In this document: positions 27,575-39,772 of the stretch, piece by piece | Layout: each line of letters starts with the position of its first letter | Position numbering within the stretch: the first letter of the stretch is position 1 | Assembly (NCBI GenBank): GCA_905202055.1 | Contig: CAJKQK010000005.1 | Location: 1-64,000, forward strand | DNA: 64,000 bases | Reading direction: 5' to 3' | Source of the DNA: an uncultured Oxalobacter sp. | GTDB lineage: Bacteria > Pseudomonadota > Gammaproteobacteria > Burkholderiales > Burkholderiaceae_D | The notes under the pieces: model-generated | Database searches by the model: none | The model's input: the letters and a program-made list of their open reading frames with translations, nothing else | Told to the model about the DNA's origin: nothing | Made by a program: the position numbers and the translations under genes

Positions 27575-28858
27575 ATGTCACAGGCTCCTCTGGCGGAACG
27601 CTTGCGTCCCCAAAACATAGACGAAGTTGTCGGGCAACAGCATCTGCTGGGCCCCGGCAAGCCCCTGCGCGTCGCCTTCGAATCGGGGGAACCGCATTCA
27701 ATGATTTTATGGGGGCCACCGGGAGTCGGCAAAACAACATTGGCACGGCTCATGGCAGACGGCTTCAACGCCGAATTCATCGCCCTGTCTGCCGTCCTGT
27801 CGGGTGTGAAAGATATTCGTGACGCAGTGGAGCACGCCAAAATCATCCGCTCCAATTCCGGTCGCAGAACGATCCTGTTCGTCGACGAAGTCCATCGTTT
27901 CAACAAAAGCCAGCAGGACGCATTCCTGCCTCATGTTGAAAGCGGCCTGTTCACCTTCATCGGCGCAACAACGGAAAACCCCTCATTCGAGGTCAATAAC
28001 GCCCTGCTATCCCGTGCCGCCGTGTATGTCCTGCAGTCACTCGGCAACGACGATCTGAATACTTTGTTGACCCGTGCACTGGATGAAATCCTGACAGATT
28101 TGACATTATCCGATGAAGCGCGTGACATGCTGGTCATGAGTGCCGACGGGGACGCCAGAAAACTTCTGAACAACCTGGAAATCACGGCACAGGCGGCAAC
28201 GACGAAAAAACAGGCTGAGATCGACGTAACACTGTTGAAAGAGACACTTGGCGACGCCATGCGCCGTTTCGACAACAAGGGGGATCATTTTTACGACCAG
28301 ATATCGGCCCTGCACAAGTCGGTACGCGGTTCACATCCAGACGCTGCACTGTACTGGTTTACACGCATGCTCGACGGTGGTGTCGATCCCCGTTATCTGG
28401 CACGCCGGATCATTCGCATGGCGTGGGAGGATATCGGACTGGCGGATCCCAGAGCGGCACAGATCGCCAATGAGGCGGCCCTCACATATGAACGCCTCGG
28501 CAGTCCTGAAGGCGAACTGGCGCTGGCGCAGGCAGTCATTTACATGGCGGTTGCCGCCAAGAGCAATGCAGGATATATGGCTTATAACAAGGCCAGAGCC
28601 TTTGTGAAACAGGATAAAAGCCGTGAAGTGCCCGTCCATCTGCGCAATGCCCCGACAAAATTGATGAAAGAACTCGGTTACGGACACGAATACCGATACG
28701 CCCATGACGAACCGAATGCCTACGCCGCGGGTGAAACTTATCTTCCTGACGGCATGAGGGAACCGGGATGGTACAAGCCTGTTCCGAGAGGACTGGAAAT
28801 CAAAATCGGTGAAAAGCTGGACTTGCTGAAAAAGTGGGACAAAGAAGCCGGGAAATAA
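27575..28858 (+). CDS. rarA: replication-associated recombination protein A (AAA+ ATPase)
   Basis: 427 residues with an intact AAA+ module: Walker A GPPGVGKTT near residue 48, Walker B LFVDEVHRFNKSQQDAF and the GATTENPSF sensor segment, then the C-terminal MgsA tetramerisation region (VPVHLRNAPTKLMKELGYG). RarA/MgsA acts at stalled replication forks together with SSB. In many Proteobacteria it sits next to lolA and serS. Here serS is about 4.9 kb further on, and no lolA is upstream within the window. Confidence 0.96.
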   Translation: MSQAPLAERLRPQNIDEVVGQQHLLGPGKPLRVAFESGEPHSMILWGPPGVGKTTLARLMADGFNAEFIALSAVLSGVKDIRDAVEHAKIIRSNSGRRTILFVDEVHRFNKSQQDAFLPHVESGLFTFIGATTENPSFEVNNALLSRAAVYVLQSLGNDDLNTLLTRALDEILTDLTLSDEARDMLVMSADGDARKLLNNLEITAQAATTKKQAEIDVTLLKETLGDAMRRFDNKGDHFYDQISALHKSVRGSHPDAALYWFTRMLDGGVDPRYLARRIIRMAWEDIGLADPRAAQIANEAALTYERLGSPEGELALAQAVIYMAVAAKSNAGYMAYNKARAFVKQDKSREVPVHLRNAPTKLMKELGYGHEYRYAHDEPNAYAAGETYLPDGMREPGWYKPVPRGLEIKIGEKLDLLKKWDKEAGK

Positions 28859-28893
28859 CGGTGCGGTTTGCATTGAAAGCCGCGCGGGACTGA

Positions 28894-29490
28894 TCAGTCG
28901 ATCTTCTGAAGTAACCGTGCCTTTACGTCCGCCCACTCGGAATCGATGATGCTGAAAAAAACGCTATTGCGTTTCCGGCCATCGCACATGATCCGTTCGT
29001 GCCGGATGATCCCTTCTTCCTGCGCTCCGATGCGGAGAATAGCCGCCCTCGATTTTTCGTTGAGTTCGTCGGTCATGAACTGGACACGAACCATGTCCAT
29101 CACTTCAAAAGCGTGAGACAGAAGCAGAAATTTCGTTTCCGTATTGACGTGTGTCCGCTGTGCGGACTGTCCCAGCCAGGTATTCCCGATTTCGAGCGTT
29201 CGGTTGGATCGATCGATTTTCCACAAACGGGTGGTCCCGACAACTTTTCCCGTATCGCGTCTTGTAATCGCGAATGGCATCATGGTTTGTGCCTGTCGTC
29301 CGTCAAGCGCCGTTTCGATATAGGAAGCGATGGTTGTGGCATCAGGGACAAACGTCCATTTATTATTCCACAACTGGCCGTCTTCAGCGGCATGGAGTAA
29401 TGGCACAGTATGTTCCCGTTGCAGCGGCTGAAGTTCGACATGCTTCGATATCAGAGTCGGCAGAAAGTCGGCAGGATCGTTCCGGTTCAT
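28894..29490 (-). CDS. GNAT-family N-acetyltransferase, RimJ/RimL type
   Basis: 198 residues with the Acetyltransf_3 layout: an N-terminal ELQPLQREHTVPLL strand-helix, IGNTWLGQSAQRTHVNTETK at the acetyl-CoA site and VQFMTDELNEKSRAAILRIGA, the typical segment before the last strand. Relatives acetylate ribosomal protein N-termini, amino acids or antibiotics; the substrate here is unknown. It is convergent with rarA, with only 35 bp between stops. Confidence 0.85.
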   Translation of the reverse strand: MNRNDPADFLPTLISKHVELQPLQREHTVPLLHAAEDGQLWNNKWTFVPDATTIASYIETALDGRQAQTMMPFAITRRDTGKVVGTTRLWKIDRSNRTLEIGNTWLGQSAQRTHVNTETKFLLLSHAFEVMDMVRVQFMTDELNEKSRAAILRIGAQEEGIIRHERIMCDGRKRNSVFFSIIDSEWADVKARLLQKID

Positions 29491-29701
29491 ATAGGGTTGT
29501 CGATAACAATTTCAGGAAAAACCTAGTGTTCGTCATGATATTGCCAATATGACCGCGCGATGTCCAGCTCCTTTCTGAATTGATCCTGATAAAACAAATA
29601 AAAAATGTTTCCGGAAGGCATTAATCCTGTATCAGGATATACAATATCGCTAAATAAATTTGTGAGATACAAGATTTCGTCTATAAACGGCTGGATTCAT
29701 T

Positions 29702-32023
29702 GTGAGAAAAAATTCGCTTTTAAAAACCAATATCCTGGTCTGTACGATTATTCTGATTGGCTTTTTCGTTACCGCCATTGTCAGCTACCGGTCCAATATT
29801 GGCGTCTTCGAAAAGGATGTCGAACATGTATCGACACTGGCGACGGAAGGCATCAACTCCCAAATAGAATCGATTTTTTCCCGCCCCGTCAGCGTCTCGC
29901 TGACGATGGCCAACGATCACCTGTTGAAAAGCTTCCTGACCGAGGAAATAAAACAGCCCTCCAACCGGGCCTACATTACCAAGATGCAGGCGTATCTGGA
30001 TGCATATCGCAAGAAATACAATTACGATTCCGTTTTTCTCGTTTCGACCAAGACACGTCATTACTATCATTTCAGCGGGCTTAACCGGACGCTTTATGAG
30101 GGCCATCCCGAAAATGTCTGGTATTACAATTTTCTCAGAAACGATGAAGAATATTCGCTCAATATCGATAATGACGAAGCGACAGACAACAGCATTACCG
30201 TTTTCGTCAATTGCAAAATCCGGGATGCCAACGGGTTCATTCTTGGCATTGTCGGTGTCGGTTTCAAAGTCGATTCCCTTCAAAAGCTTTTGCAAAACTA
30301 TGATGAACAATTCAATGTCGATGCGACCCTGATCAACGATAAAGGATTGATTGAAGTCTCTTCCGTCAAAAACGGCCACGAACGTGTCAATTTCTTTACC
30401 GGTAACGCTCTGTCAAACTTTAAGGAACACATCCTTGAAGCAACCGAAAAACCACAGACATTCTGGTATTCCCACGACGGCCGCGATGCTTACATCGTCA
30501 CCCAATACATTCCCGAACTGAAATGGCATCTTGTCGTTGAAAACGATGTATCCGTCATCCGTGACAAATTCCGTGAACAGATTGCCTGGGGCTTTTTCAT
30601 CATTCTCGGCGTGATCGCTCTTGTGTTGTTTGCCATTACCAGCCTGATCAGGAAATACAATGCCCAGATCGTCAAACTGACCGTTTCCCAGGAAACGGAA
30701 TATCATCACCTGCTGCACAGCGCCACCGAACAACTTTACGAAAATATTTATGAAATGGACATCTCCCGCAACCGGGCAGGAGGAGAAACGACACGGCGTT
30801 ACTTTGAAAGTCTCGGTATCGGTGCAGACGGTTCTTACGATCAGGCGCTTGAAGCTTTCAGCCAGAAAATCAAGGAAGAATACGTTGCAGGTTATCTGGA
30901 CACGTTCCATTCTGCTCATGTCCTTGACGCTTTTGAAAAGGGCATACACAACCTGAGCTATGACTTTTTGTGTTCCGATGACGGTATCAATTATCACTGG
31001 ATGCGAATCAATGCCCAGATTTTCTTCTGGCATTCCGATCAATCCGTCCGGATGATCACTTATCGCAAGAATATCGATACAGAGAAAAGACACGAGCTTG
31101 GATTGCTGGAAGAAACGCTCAAAGATTCGATGACCGGCCTTTACAACAAGCGTGCAACGGAACAACTGATTTCCGAATACCTTGAAAACAGCAAGGATAC
31201 CGACAGAAGACACGCTTATCTCATATTTGATATCGACCGTTTCAAGACGATCAATGACCAGTATGGACATCCCTTCGGTGACGAGATCATTTCCGAATTC
31301 ACTGCCGAACTGAAATCGCAGTTCCGCAATGACGATATTGTCGGAAGAATCGGCGGGGATGAATTTGCCGTACTGATGAAAAATATCGTGCAGCCTGACA
31401 ACATTCGGGAAAAGCTGGACCGGATCTGTGCGAAATTTGCCAGAAAAGAATTCGGGAAAAACCAGAAATTCCATCTGACGGCCAGTATCGGGGCAGCCCT
31501 TTTCCCCGAACAGGGAGCGTCATACCGGGAACTCTTTGAAAAAGCCGATCAGGCGCTTTACTTTTCGAAAACACATGGGCGTGGTCGTTTCACCATATTT
31601 GGTGAAGAAGTATCGGAAACCGATTCTTCACGAATCGATCAGCGTGATATGGAAGCCATCTTGCATAATGCAACCGACGGCATTGCCAAACTGGCCTGTA
31701 TCGATAATCTGAGTCTTCTCTATTTCAACGACAAGTTCGCCGAACTGACTGGTACGCCTGAAAAGATGTTGTCGACCTTGCATTTCAGCGGATGGTCCCT
31801 CATCCATCCTGACGACAGGGAAAAAGTTCAACAGACGATCATTCGCGCGATGCCGGAAAAAACGGAATTCACCCTTTTCATCCGGCTTTTGCATCATCCT
31901 GACGGTCAAGGCATTCCTGTTCGCGTAAAGGGCTGGTTTGCAGATGAGCTGTATGAAAACCGCTATCCTCTTTTCTACGCTGTCGTCACTGATCTTTCGG
32001 ATGTCAAACCGGAAACCGATTGA
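29702..32023 (+). CDS. membrane diguanylate cyclase: dCache-PAS-GGDEF-PAS
   Basis: 773 residues from a GTG start. Transmembrane helix 1 (about residues 10-28), a periplasmic double-Cache-like sensor (30-290), helix 2 (296-316), a PAS-like region (about 335-455), then a GGDEF domain. The active-site motif is GGDEF at 551-555 and an RxxD inhibitory site is RNDD at 542-545, so c-di-GMP synthesis with product feedback is expected. A second PAS-like domain follows at about 640-765 (LIHPDDREKVQQTI), C-terminal to the catalytic domain, which is unusual. It probably senses a small extracytoplasmic ligand. It stands between rarA and gdhA/serS as an apparently inserted single gene. Confidence 0.92.
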   Translation: MRKNSLLKTNILVCTIILIGFFVTAIVSYRSNIGVFEKDVEHVSTLATEGINSQIESIFSRPVSVSLTMANDHLLKSFLTEEIKQPSNRAYITKMQAYLDAYRKKYNYDSVFLVSTKTRHYYHFSGLNRTLYEGHPENVWYYNFLRNDEEYSLNIDNDEATDNSITVFVNCKIRDANGFILGIVGVGFKVDSLQKLLQNYDEQFNVDATLINDKGLIEVSSVKNGHERVNFFTGNALSNFKEHILEATEKPQTFWYSHDGRDAYIVTQYIPELKWHLVVENDVSVIRDKFREQIAWGFFIILGVIALVLFAITSLIRKYNAQIVKLTVSQETEYHHLLHSATEQLYENIYEMDISRNRAGGETTRRYFESLGIGADGSYDQALEAFSQKIKEEYVAGYLDTFHSAHVLDAFEKGIHNLSYDFLCSDDGINYHWMRINAQIFFWHSDQSVRMITYRKNIDTEKRHELGLLEETLKDSMTGLYNKRATEQLISEYLENSKDTDRRHAYLIFDIDRFKTINDQYGHPFGDEIISEFTAELKSQFRNDDIVGRIGGDEFAVLMKNIVQPDNIREKLDRICAKFARKEFGKNQKFHLTASIGAALFPEQGASYRELFEKADQALYFSKTHGRGRFTIFGEEVSETDSSRIDQRDMEAILHNATDGIAKLACIDNLSLLYFNDKFAELTGTPEKMLSTLHFSGWSLIHPDDREKVQQTIIRAMPEKTEFTLFIRLLHHPDGQGIPVRVKGWFADELYENRYPLFYAVVTDLSDVKPETD

Positions 32024-32077
32024 GAGGGGTAAATCCGTTCAGGCCGGTCAATTGTCCGGTTTGCACCCATAAAAAAA

Positions 32078-32105
32078 GGACCCGGATCCTTTTTGTCCCG
32101 GGTCC
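32078..32105 (-). terminator. rho-independent terminator of gdhA
   Basis: GGACCCGG/CCGGGTCC stem with a 12-base loop, followed on the minus strand by seven T residues (complement of 32071-32077). It lies just beyond the gdhA stop at 32127. Confidence 0.8.
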
Positions 32106-32126
32106 CCTTGTTCAGGTGAATTTGGA

Positions 32127-33521
<1,395 letters not shown>

Positions 33522-33680
33522 TCACGCACAGCTAATGTGAGCGCCACCCCATGCCTTCCCCATTAAGGGGCATTAATTATTGCAAGATAATGATCGCAAG
33601 TAAATGTTCTATGGCGTCGGACGTATCAAAAAACGCAATTTTTTTCAGCTTTCCAAAAACCGGCTTTTTCAGGCCGTTAA

Positions 33681-35093
<1,413 letters not shown>

Positions 35094-35106
35094 CTTTCCC
35101 CACAAT

Positions 35107-35139
35107 AAAAAAACCGGTTGTTTCACAACCGGTTTTTTT
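35107..35139 (+). terminator. rho-independent terminator of serS
   Basis: A-rich left arm, AAACCGGTTGT paired with ACAACCGGTTT around a three-base loop, followed by seven T residues. It starts 14 bases after the serS stop. Confidence 0.9.
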
Positions 35140-35408
35140 ATGTCTTTTTCCAGAATTTTCATGAAAAGATCGCCATACTTTCCAGATCAGCCTGATTTTC
35201 CATACCGTATTCCAGTCTGTCATTATATTACGCCAAAAGATCATATACCTCATAGATGCCGTTCATTGTCGCTCTGTTGTATTCGCTGCCTGATGATACT
35301 GTCTTTGCCCGATGTGACAACAAATCACCGATTCATACCCGCATTAAAAGATACTCAGTGAAACGCCATGATTTATTTGTACAAACCGTAAAAAATCAAC
35401 ACAAGAAA
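35140..35408. other. noncoding gap between the serS and porin terminators
   Basis: About 270 bases bounded by two outward-facing terminators. No convincing reading frame. The palindrome TTTTCATGAAAA occurs near 35156-35167, the same core as the glgA-glgP repeats. Confidence 0.5.
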
Positions 35409-35436
35409 AAACGGCGCATTTCTCGATGCGCCGTTT
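35409..35436 (-). terminator. rho-independent terminator of the porin gene
   Basis: AAACGGCGCAT/ATGCGCCGTTT, 11 pairs, six-base loop, running into T residues on the minus strand. About 70 bases beyond the porin stop. Confidence 0.85.
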
Positions 35437-35509
35437 AAAGGGAAGAAAGTGGGCAATGAATTTCCAGTGATATCTGGCAAAACATCCTCTGAAACAAGGA
35501 GTATTTCAG

Positions 35510-36520
35510 CTAGAACCGATATGTCATGCCAACCGCATAAGCCATTGAGGATTTTGCATAATCCGGGTACGCGCCTCTCAGGGTTTGCGACAACTGATAA
35601 CTGTCATAGTCCGTATAGGAAATGTTGCCGTACAGGCTGACAGTTTTGGACAATTTGTAGTCATAACCCAATGCATACTTCATGACGGCATTGTCGTCAT
35701 TGCCGACATAGGTATTGTTTTTCAGTTTGCTGTATTCAACCAACCCAAGAACTGTTCCCGGCCCGACATTCCATTTAAGTGCGACAAAAGCCGTATCCTG
35801 TTTACCCGCCGTCTTCAAGGCATTTCCCAGCAGCCAGCCTTTATTATCCGTTTTTTCATACGCAACGGAGACCAGCGCCGGCCCGAATTTGTAGGAAGCG
35901 CCAAGATTCCAGATATAGGAATTATCGGAATCGGCCTGCCGCGCCCAGCTGGCCTGCAAAAGCACCGGGGCAACATCATACTTGACCCCAACACCATAAC
36001 CGTCATTATCGGTACCGGTATCCGTTTTGGTGCTCAGAGAATAGCGCAGGGATACATTGACCCCTTTCATGCCGGGACTGTCGTATCGGATCGTATTGCT
36101 GATACGGATAGCACGCTGTGTGCTCCAGATCATGGAACCGACACCGTTCTGGAAGAACGGGTCAAGGGACTGGATATATTCATTGGAAATTTCATTCATC
36201 CGTCCCAGACGGACTTTTCCCCATTTGTCGCTTGCCAGGCCGACGTTGGAGGCACCTTCCCAATCCAGTGCAGTTGCAGAAGTCCCGTCATTAAGATTAA
36301 AACGCCTTTCAAGCTGAAAAGTGGCCGCAAAACCGTTTCCCAGATCTTCCGTTCCGGTAAAACCGATACGGTTATTGGTATTTTCCCCCATTTTCCAGTC
36401 TGCATCAGTCTGTTTGATGAAACCGGTATCCACAATACCGTAGATTTTGACGTTCGTTTGCGCATGAGCGATTCCTGCAAGAACGCCCAGAACTGCAAAA
36501 GAAATGATGCTTTTTTTCAT
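35510..36520 (-). CDS. Gram-negative general porin (Burkholderiales type)
   Basis: 336 residues from ATG 36520 with a GGAG box seven bases upstream. A signal peptide (MKKSIISFAVLGVLAGIAHA) is followed by TNVKIYGIVDTGF, the canonical first strand of the 16-strand porin_4 family. The protein ends in aromatic Phe, the BAM recognition signal. It should form trimeric diffusion pores in the outer membrane. The repeated GLASDKWGKVRLGRMNE and VSLYGNISYTDYD segments fit. It has its own terminator and is monocistronic. Confidence 0.93.
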   Translation of the reverse strand: MKKSIISFAVLGVLAGIAHAQTNVKIYGIVDTGFIKQTDADWKMGENTNNRIGFTGTEDLGNGFAATFQLERRFNLNDGTSATALDWEGASNVGLASDKWGKVRLGRMNEISNEYIQSLDPFFQNGVGSMIWSTQRAIRISNTIRYDSPGMKGVNVSLRYSLSTKTDTGTDNDGYGVGVKYDVAPVLLQASWARQADSDNSYIWNLGASYKFGPALVSVAYEKTDNKGWLLGNALKTAGKQDTAFVALKWNVGPGTVLGLVEYSKLKNNTYVGNDDNAVMKYALGYDYKLSKTVSLYGNISYTDYDSYQLSQTLRGAYPDYAKSSMAYAVGMTYRF

Positions 36521-36653
36521 AGCTTTTCTCCATATCGGGGAATCAGCCCAGGCAAAACAATCACGTCCGGAACAAACTCGTGCAACGGACTGAAACTCAA
36601 TCTTTGCCACTGAAAATTCCCTTGATAAACCTGTTGCCAGGGATTCTGAAAAA

Positions 36654-36684
36654 ACGGCATACTTCCATGACGTCAGTATGCCGT
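36654..36684 (-). terminator. terminator of the gamma-glutamyltransferase-family gene
   Basis: ACGGCATACT/AGTATGCCGT ten-pair stem with an 11-base loop, flanked by A- and T-rich tracts, so it can act on either strand. It lies between the porin start and the stop of the minus-strand transferase gene. Confidence 0.8.
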
Positions 36685-36737
36685 TCTTTTTTCTCCTGGT
36701 AGATAGTCAGAAAAGTGTATCGATTATTTTCTGCCTA

Positions 36738-38486
36738 TCAATATCCGACTGCCAATCCATCACCGCGAGGATCAGTTGCACTGTATCGCAAATTGGTTTT
36801 CGGATCGATCATGATTGCGCCTGCATGGCCCATGCTGTCGGTGAAATCATCCAGTTTCACAACCGGTTGCCCCCGTTTTCTGAGCTCGTCCAGAACGGAT
36901 TGGGGAATACGGCCTTCCATCTTGAGGTCGTTCGATGCAGCGCCCCATGTTCTGCCATTGAGCCAGCGTGGAGCGGCCACAGCGTCCTGAGGGAACATAC
37001 CGAAGTCGACAATACGGGTTGCAATCGCAGCCTGGGTCTGTGGCTGACCTTCGCCGCCCATCGTGCCGTAGACCAGGAACGGTTTCTTGTCTTTCAACAG
37101 CATGGCTGCGTTAAGCGTGTGGAAAGTACGTTTTCTTGGTTCCAGACGGTTGATGTGAGTGTCATCCAGCGAGAAGAAACTGCCGCGGTTCTGGAGAAGG
37201 ACACCAGTTCCTGCAGGAACGATACCGGAACCGAAATCGTGATAAATACTCTGGATCAGCGAAACGGCATTGCCATCCTTGTCAACAACGCCGATCCAGA
37301 CCGTATCGCCTTTCGGATCGAGTGGTTTCAGGTTATTGGCAGCGACATCCATCTTGATGCGGGCAGCCTGTTCCTTGCCATGCTGCCTGGAGAGCAGATA
37401 ATCAAGCGGAATCTTGTTGAAATCCGGATCGGTCAGATATTTGTCACGGTCAACGAAGGCTTCTTTCGTCGCTTCAACCAGCACGTGATAATAATCTGCC
37501 GTTCCTTCGCCAAGTTTTTTGACATCGATATTGTTCAGGATATTGAGAATTTCAAGCGATGCCATACCCTGTGTATTCGGTGGCAGGTTATAGGCCGTAT
37601 ATCCGCGATAATCGACTGTCAGGGGTTTGACCCAGTCCGCCTTGTGATCAGCAAAATCCTTTAACGTAAGAACGCCGCCATGTTTCTGCAAATCCGCCAC
37701 TATTTTTCTGGCAATGGACCCACGGTAAAAAACTTCGGCTCCGTCTTTGGCAATCAATTTGTATGTATTGGCCAATTCAGGCAGTTTCATGACCTCGCCG
37801 ACTTGATAAGCCGAACCGTCCGGTTTCAGGTAAGTCTGTCTGAAGCCGTCAAAACGTTGCATGTTCCGGAATTCGGAATCCTTTGGATCGATATTGATTT
37901 CCTGCCAGCGATGAAGGGAAGAAGTGACCGGAAAACCGTCCTGTGCATACATAATTGCGCTGTTGAACAATTTGTTCCACGGCAAGCCCTTGTTGCTCAT
38001 ATTGGCACTGGAATACTTGTGAGCGGCATCCCAGCCGGATACTGTACCCGGAACCGTATTCGCGGCCAGATAGCCTCTTGACGGAATTTTGTCGTAACCT
38101 TTGCTCTTGTAGAATTCAATGGTCGCTTTTTCACCGGAACGGCCACTGGCATTCAAAGCTTTCACTTCTTTGGTTTTGGCGTTATAGATCAACCAGAAAT
38201 TGTCACCGCCCAGCGTAGTCATCTGCGGGTAAACGACATTCATCGTGGATGCAATGGCAATCGCTGCATCGACTGCGTTACCGCCATTTTGAAGTACTTC
38301 CAGACCCGCCACTGAAGCCAGATAATTCGGAGAAGTGACTGCGCCGTATTTAGTGATGGGATTGATACAACGTGAAGGTGTGTCGCAATATTTCCCGGGA
38401 GATTTTTCCGCTGAAACGGAGCCTGCTGCCATCATCATAGTTAAAGCCACTGCTGTAAGAGTTAGAGAAGAAGTACATTTTCGCAT
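36738..38486 (-). CDS. gamma-glutamyltransferase-family Ntn hydrolase, periplasmic
   Basis: 582 residues from ATG 38486 (AAAGG box seven bases upstream). A signal peptide (MRKCTSSL...AAGSVSA) directs it to the periplasm. The likely autoproteolytic nucleophile is the Thr of PKGDTVWIGVVDKDGNAVS, where the small subunit would begin. The downstream FGSGIVPAGTGVLLQNRG and MGGEGQPQTQ segments are those of the broader GGT-like branch rather than of classical glutathione GGT (GSPGGS). Substrates of that branch include gamma-glutamyl amides and cephalosporin-type acyl groups. It may release glutamate or scavenge gamma-glutamyl compounds; exact specificity is open. Confidence 0.85.
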   Translation of the reverse strand: MRKCTSSLTLTAVALTMMMAAGSVSAEKSPGKYCDTPSRCINPITKYGAVTSPNYLASVAGLEVLQNGGNAVDAAIAIASTMNVVYPQMTTLGGDNFWLIYNAKTKEVKALNASGRSGEKATIEFYKSKGYDKIPSRGYLAANTVPGTVSGWDAAHKYSSANMSNKGLPWNKLFNSAIMYAQDGFPVTSSLHRWQEINIDPKDSEFRNMQRFDGFRQTYLKPDGSAYQVGEVMKLPELANTYKLIAKDGAEVFYRGSIARKIVADLQKHGGVLTLKDFADHKADWVKPLTVDYRGYTAYNLPPNTQGMASLEILNILNNIDVKKLGEGTADYYHVLVEATKEAFVDRDKYLTDPDFNKIPLDYLLSRQHGKEQAARIKMDVAANNLKPLDPKGDTVWIGVVDKDGNAVSLIQSIYHDFGSGIVPAGTGVLLQNRGSFFSLDDTHINRLEPRKRTFHTLNAAMLLKDKKPFLVYGTMGGEGQPQTQAAIATRIVDFGMFPQDAVAAPRWLNGRTWGAASNDLKMEGRIPQSVLDELRKRGQPVVKLDDFTDSMGHAGAIMIDPKTNLRYSATDPRGDGLAVGY

Positions 38487-39181
38487 AATCAGACCTTTCG
38501 TGATAAGACTCAAGACAGGAAACGCGCCAAATTTTTTTTGAAAATTCCTATGGCAAGATATATGCCAGCAATAATACGGCTACGTTGGTCACGATACCGG
38601 AGTCAACTTTAACCCAAATAATTGGCATGCTAATAAATTATTTATACATGCGATAAAAATCACACAGATATATATATTTTGCTTCTTGTTTTCGGTAAAT
38701 GTAAGTTATATTGTTGAATTAAATGAATGATAATCTTCAATATCAATGACGTTTATTTCCCAGAATAAACAAACAGAATCAATACCCTGTCAAAAACATT
38801 CTGCAAGAAAAACCGATATGAATTTCAATTTTTGAATTTTTCCTGTCCTGCGTGTCGTTCAATCTTTTTCAGTACTGCATTCGTCAAAATATGGGACGTC
38901 TTACCGAAAGTCATGGTTTGAATAAAAAGAGGTCACACTTTCTCTGGCAGAGGCGCTCGTTTCCCTGAAGGGGCGACAGCTGTCATCACCTCAGAATTTG
39001 AATGTAAAAAACAGATTTTCTGCAAATTCACTGTCTATCGAAACACATCAGAAAACACATAAATCCGCCCCTCTCTTTTGCTTATCGTCTTCTCTTGGGA
39101 TAGGATTGCAGGGTTTTTACAAAATATCGGATGTTGTTTCATAAAATCGATCAGTCGATTTTTTCCGGGAAAAGAGAAATC
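38487..39181. other. about 695 bp without a recognisable gene
   Basis: A strongly AT-rich half (38600-38830) is followed by a more structured segment around 38930-39000 (AGAGGTCACACTTTCTCTGG ... CCCTGAAGGGGCGACAGCTG). No reading frame with coding character or a ribosome-binding site was seen. It must carry the promoters of the divergent transferase and LOG genes. The structured segment loosely resembles parts of a riboswitch aptamer but matches none fully. Confidence 0.5.
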
Positions 39182-39772
39182 ATGCTCAAATCTGTCTGCG
39201 TTTACTGCGGTTCTTCAATGGGGATATCGGAAACCCATGCTGAAGCCATGCGTGCACTGGCACGTGAAATGATCAATGAAAATGTCGCTCTGGTTTATGG
39301 CGGCGGGAAAGTCGGTTTGATGGGTGTTCTGGCCGATGAAATGATCCGTCTGGGGGGAGAAGTCACCGGCATTATCCCGAAAGATCTGATGGACAGGGAA
39401 GTCGCACACGAAGAACTGACACGTCTTTATATCGTCAAGGATATGCACGAACGCAAGGCCATGATGTCCGATCTGGCCGATGGATTCATCGCCGCTCCGG
39501 GTGGAATCGGAACGATGGAAGAATTGTTTGAAACATCTGCATGGTCACAACTCGGGCTGCACGACAAACCGATTGGCGTTTTGAACGTCAACGGTTTTTA
39601 CGACAGCCTGATTACCCTGATCAACCATCTTGCCAAAGAAGGTTTTGCACAGGAAAAATATGCCGACTCCCTGATTGTTGAAAGCGATCCCAAAGAAATG
39701 CTCCGTCGCCTGCGAATCGCCGCCACACCGGAAGAAAAAACGGCCAAACTTTCAGGCCGGTTTCTCATTTAA
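39182..39772 (+). CDS. LOG-family nucleotide 5'-monophosphate phosphoribohydrolase
   Basis: 196 residues from ATG 39182; an in-frame ATG at 39131 adds unconserved residues. The family signature PGGIGTMEELFE is complete, as is the N-terminal SVCVYCGSSMG and the VYGGGKVGLMG nucleotide loop. LOG proteins release the base from (cytokinin) nucleoside monophosphates, and bacterial members hydrolyse AMP or related nucleotides. Its stop overlaps the stop of the convergent lyase gene by four bases. Confidence 0.92.
   Translation: MLKSVCVYCGSSMGISETHAEAMRALAREMINENVALVYGGGKVGLMGVLADEMIRLGGEVTGIIPKDLMDREVAHEELTRLYIVKDMHERKAMMSDLADGFIAAPGGIGTMEELFETSAWSQLGLHDKPIGVLNVNGFYDSLITLINHLAKEGFAQEKYADSLIVESDPKEMLRRLRIAATPEEKTAKLSGRFLI

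Noticed and set aside
30413..31474. 353-residue minus-strand frame
   Set aside because: Antisense to the diguanylate cyclase; composition is that of a complement.
38930..39000. glycine riboswitch
   Set aside because: Only fragments of the aptamer consensus (TGAAGGGGCGA) can be lined up; no second half and no glycine gene downstream. Kept only as a low-interest structured region.
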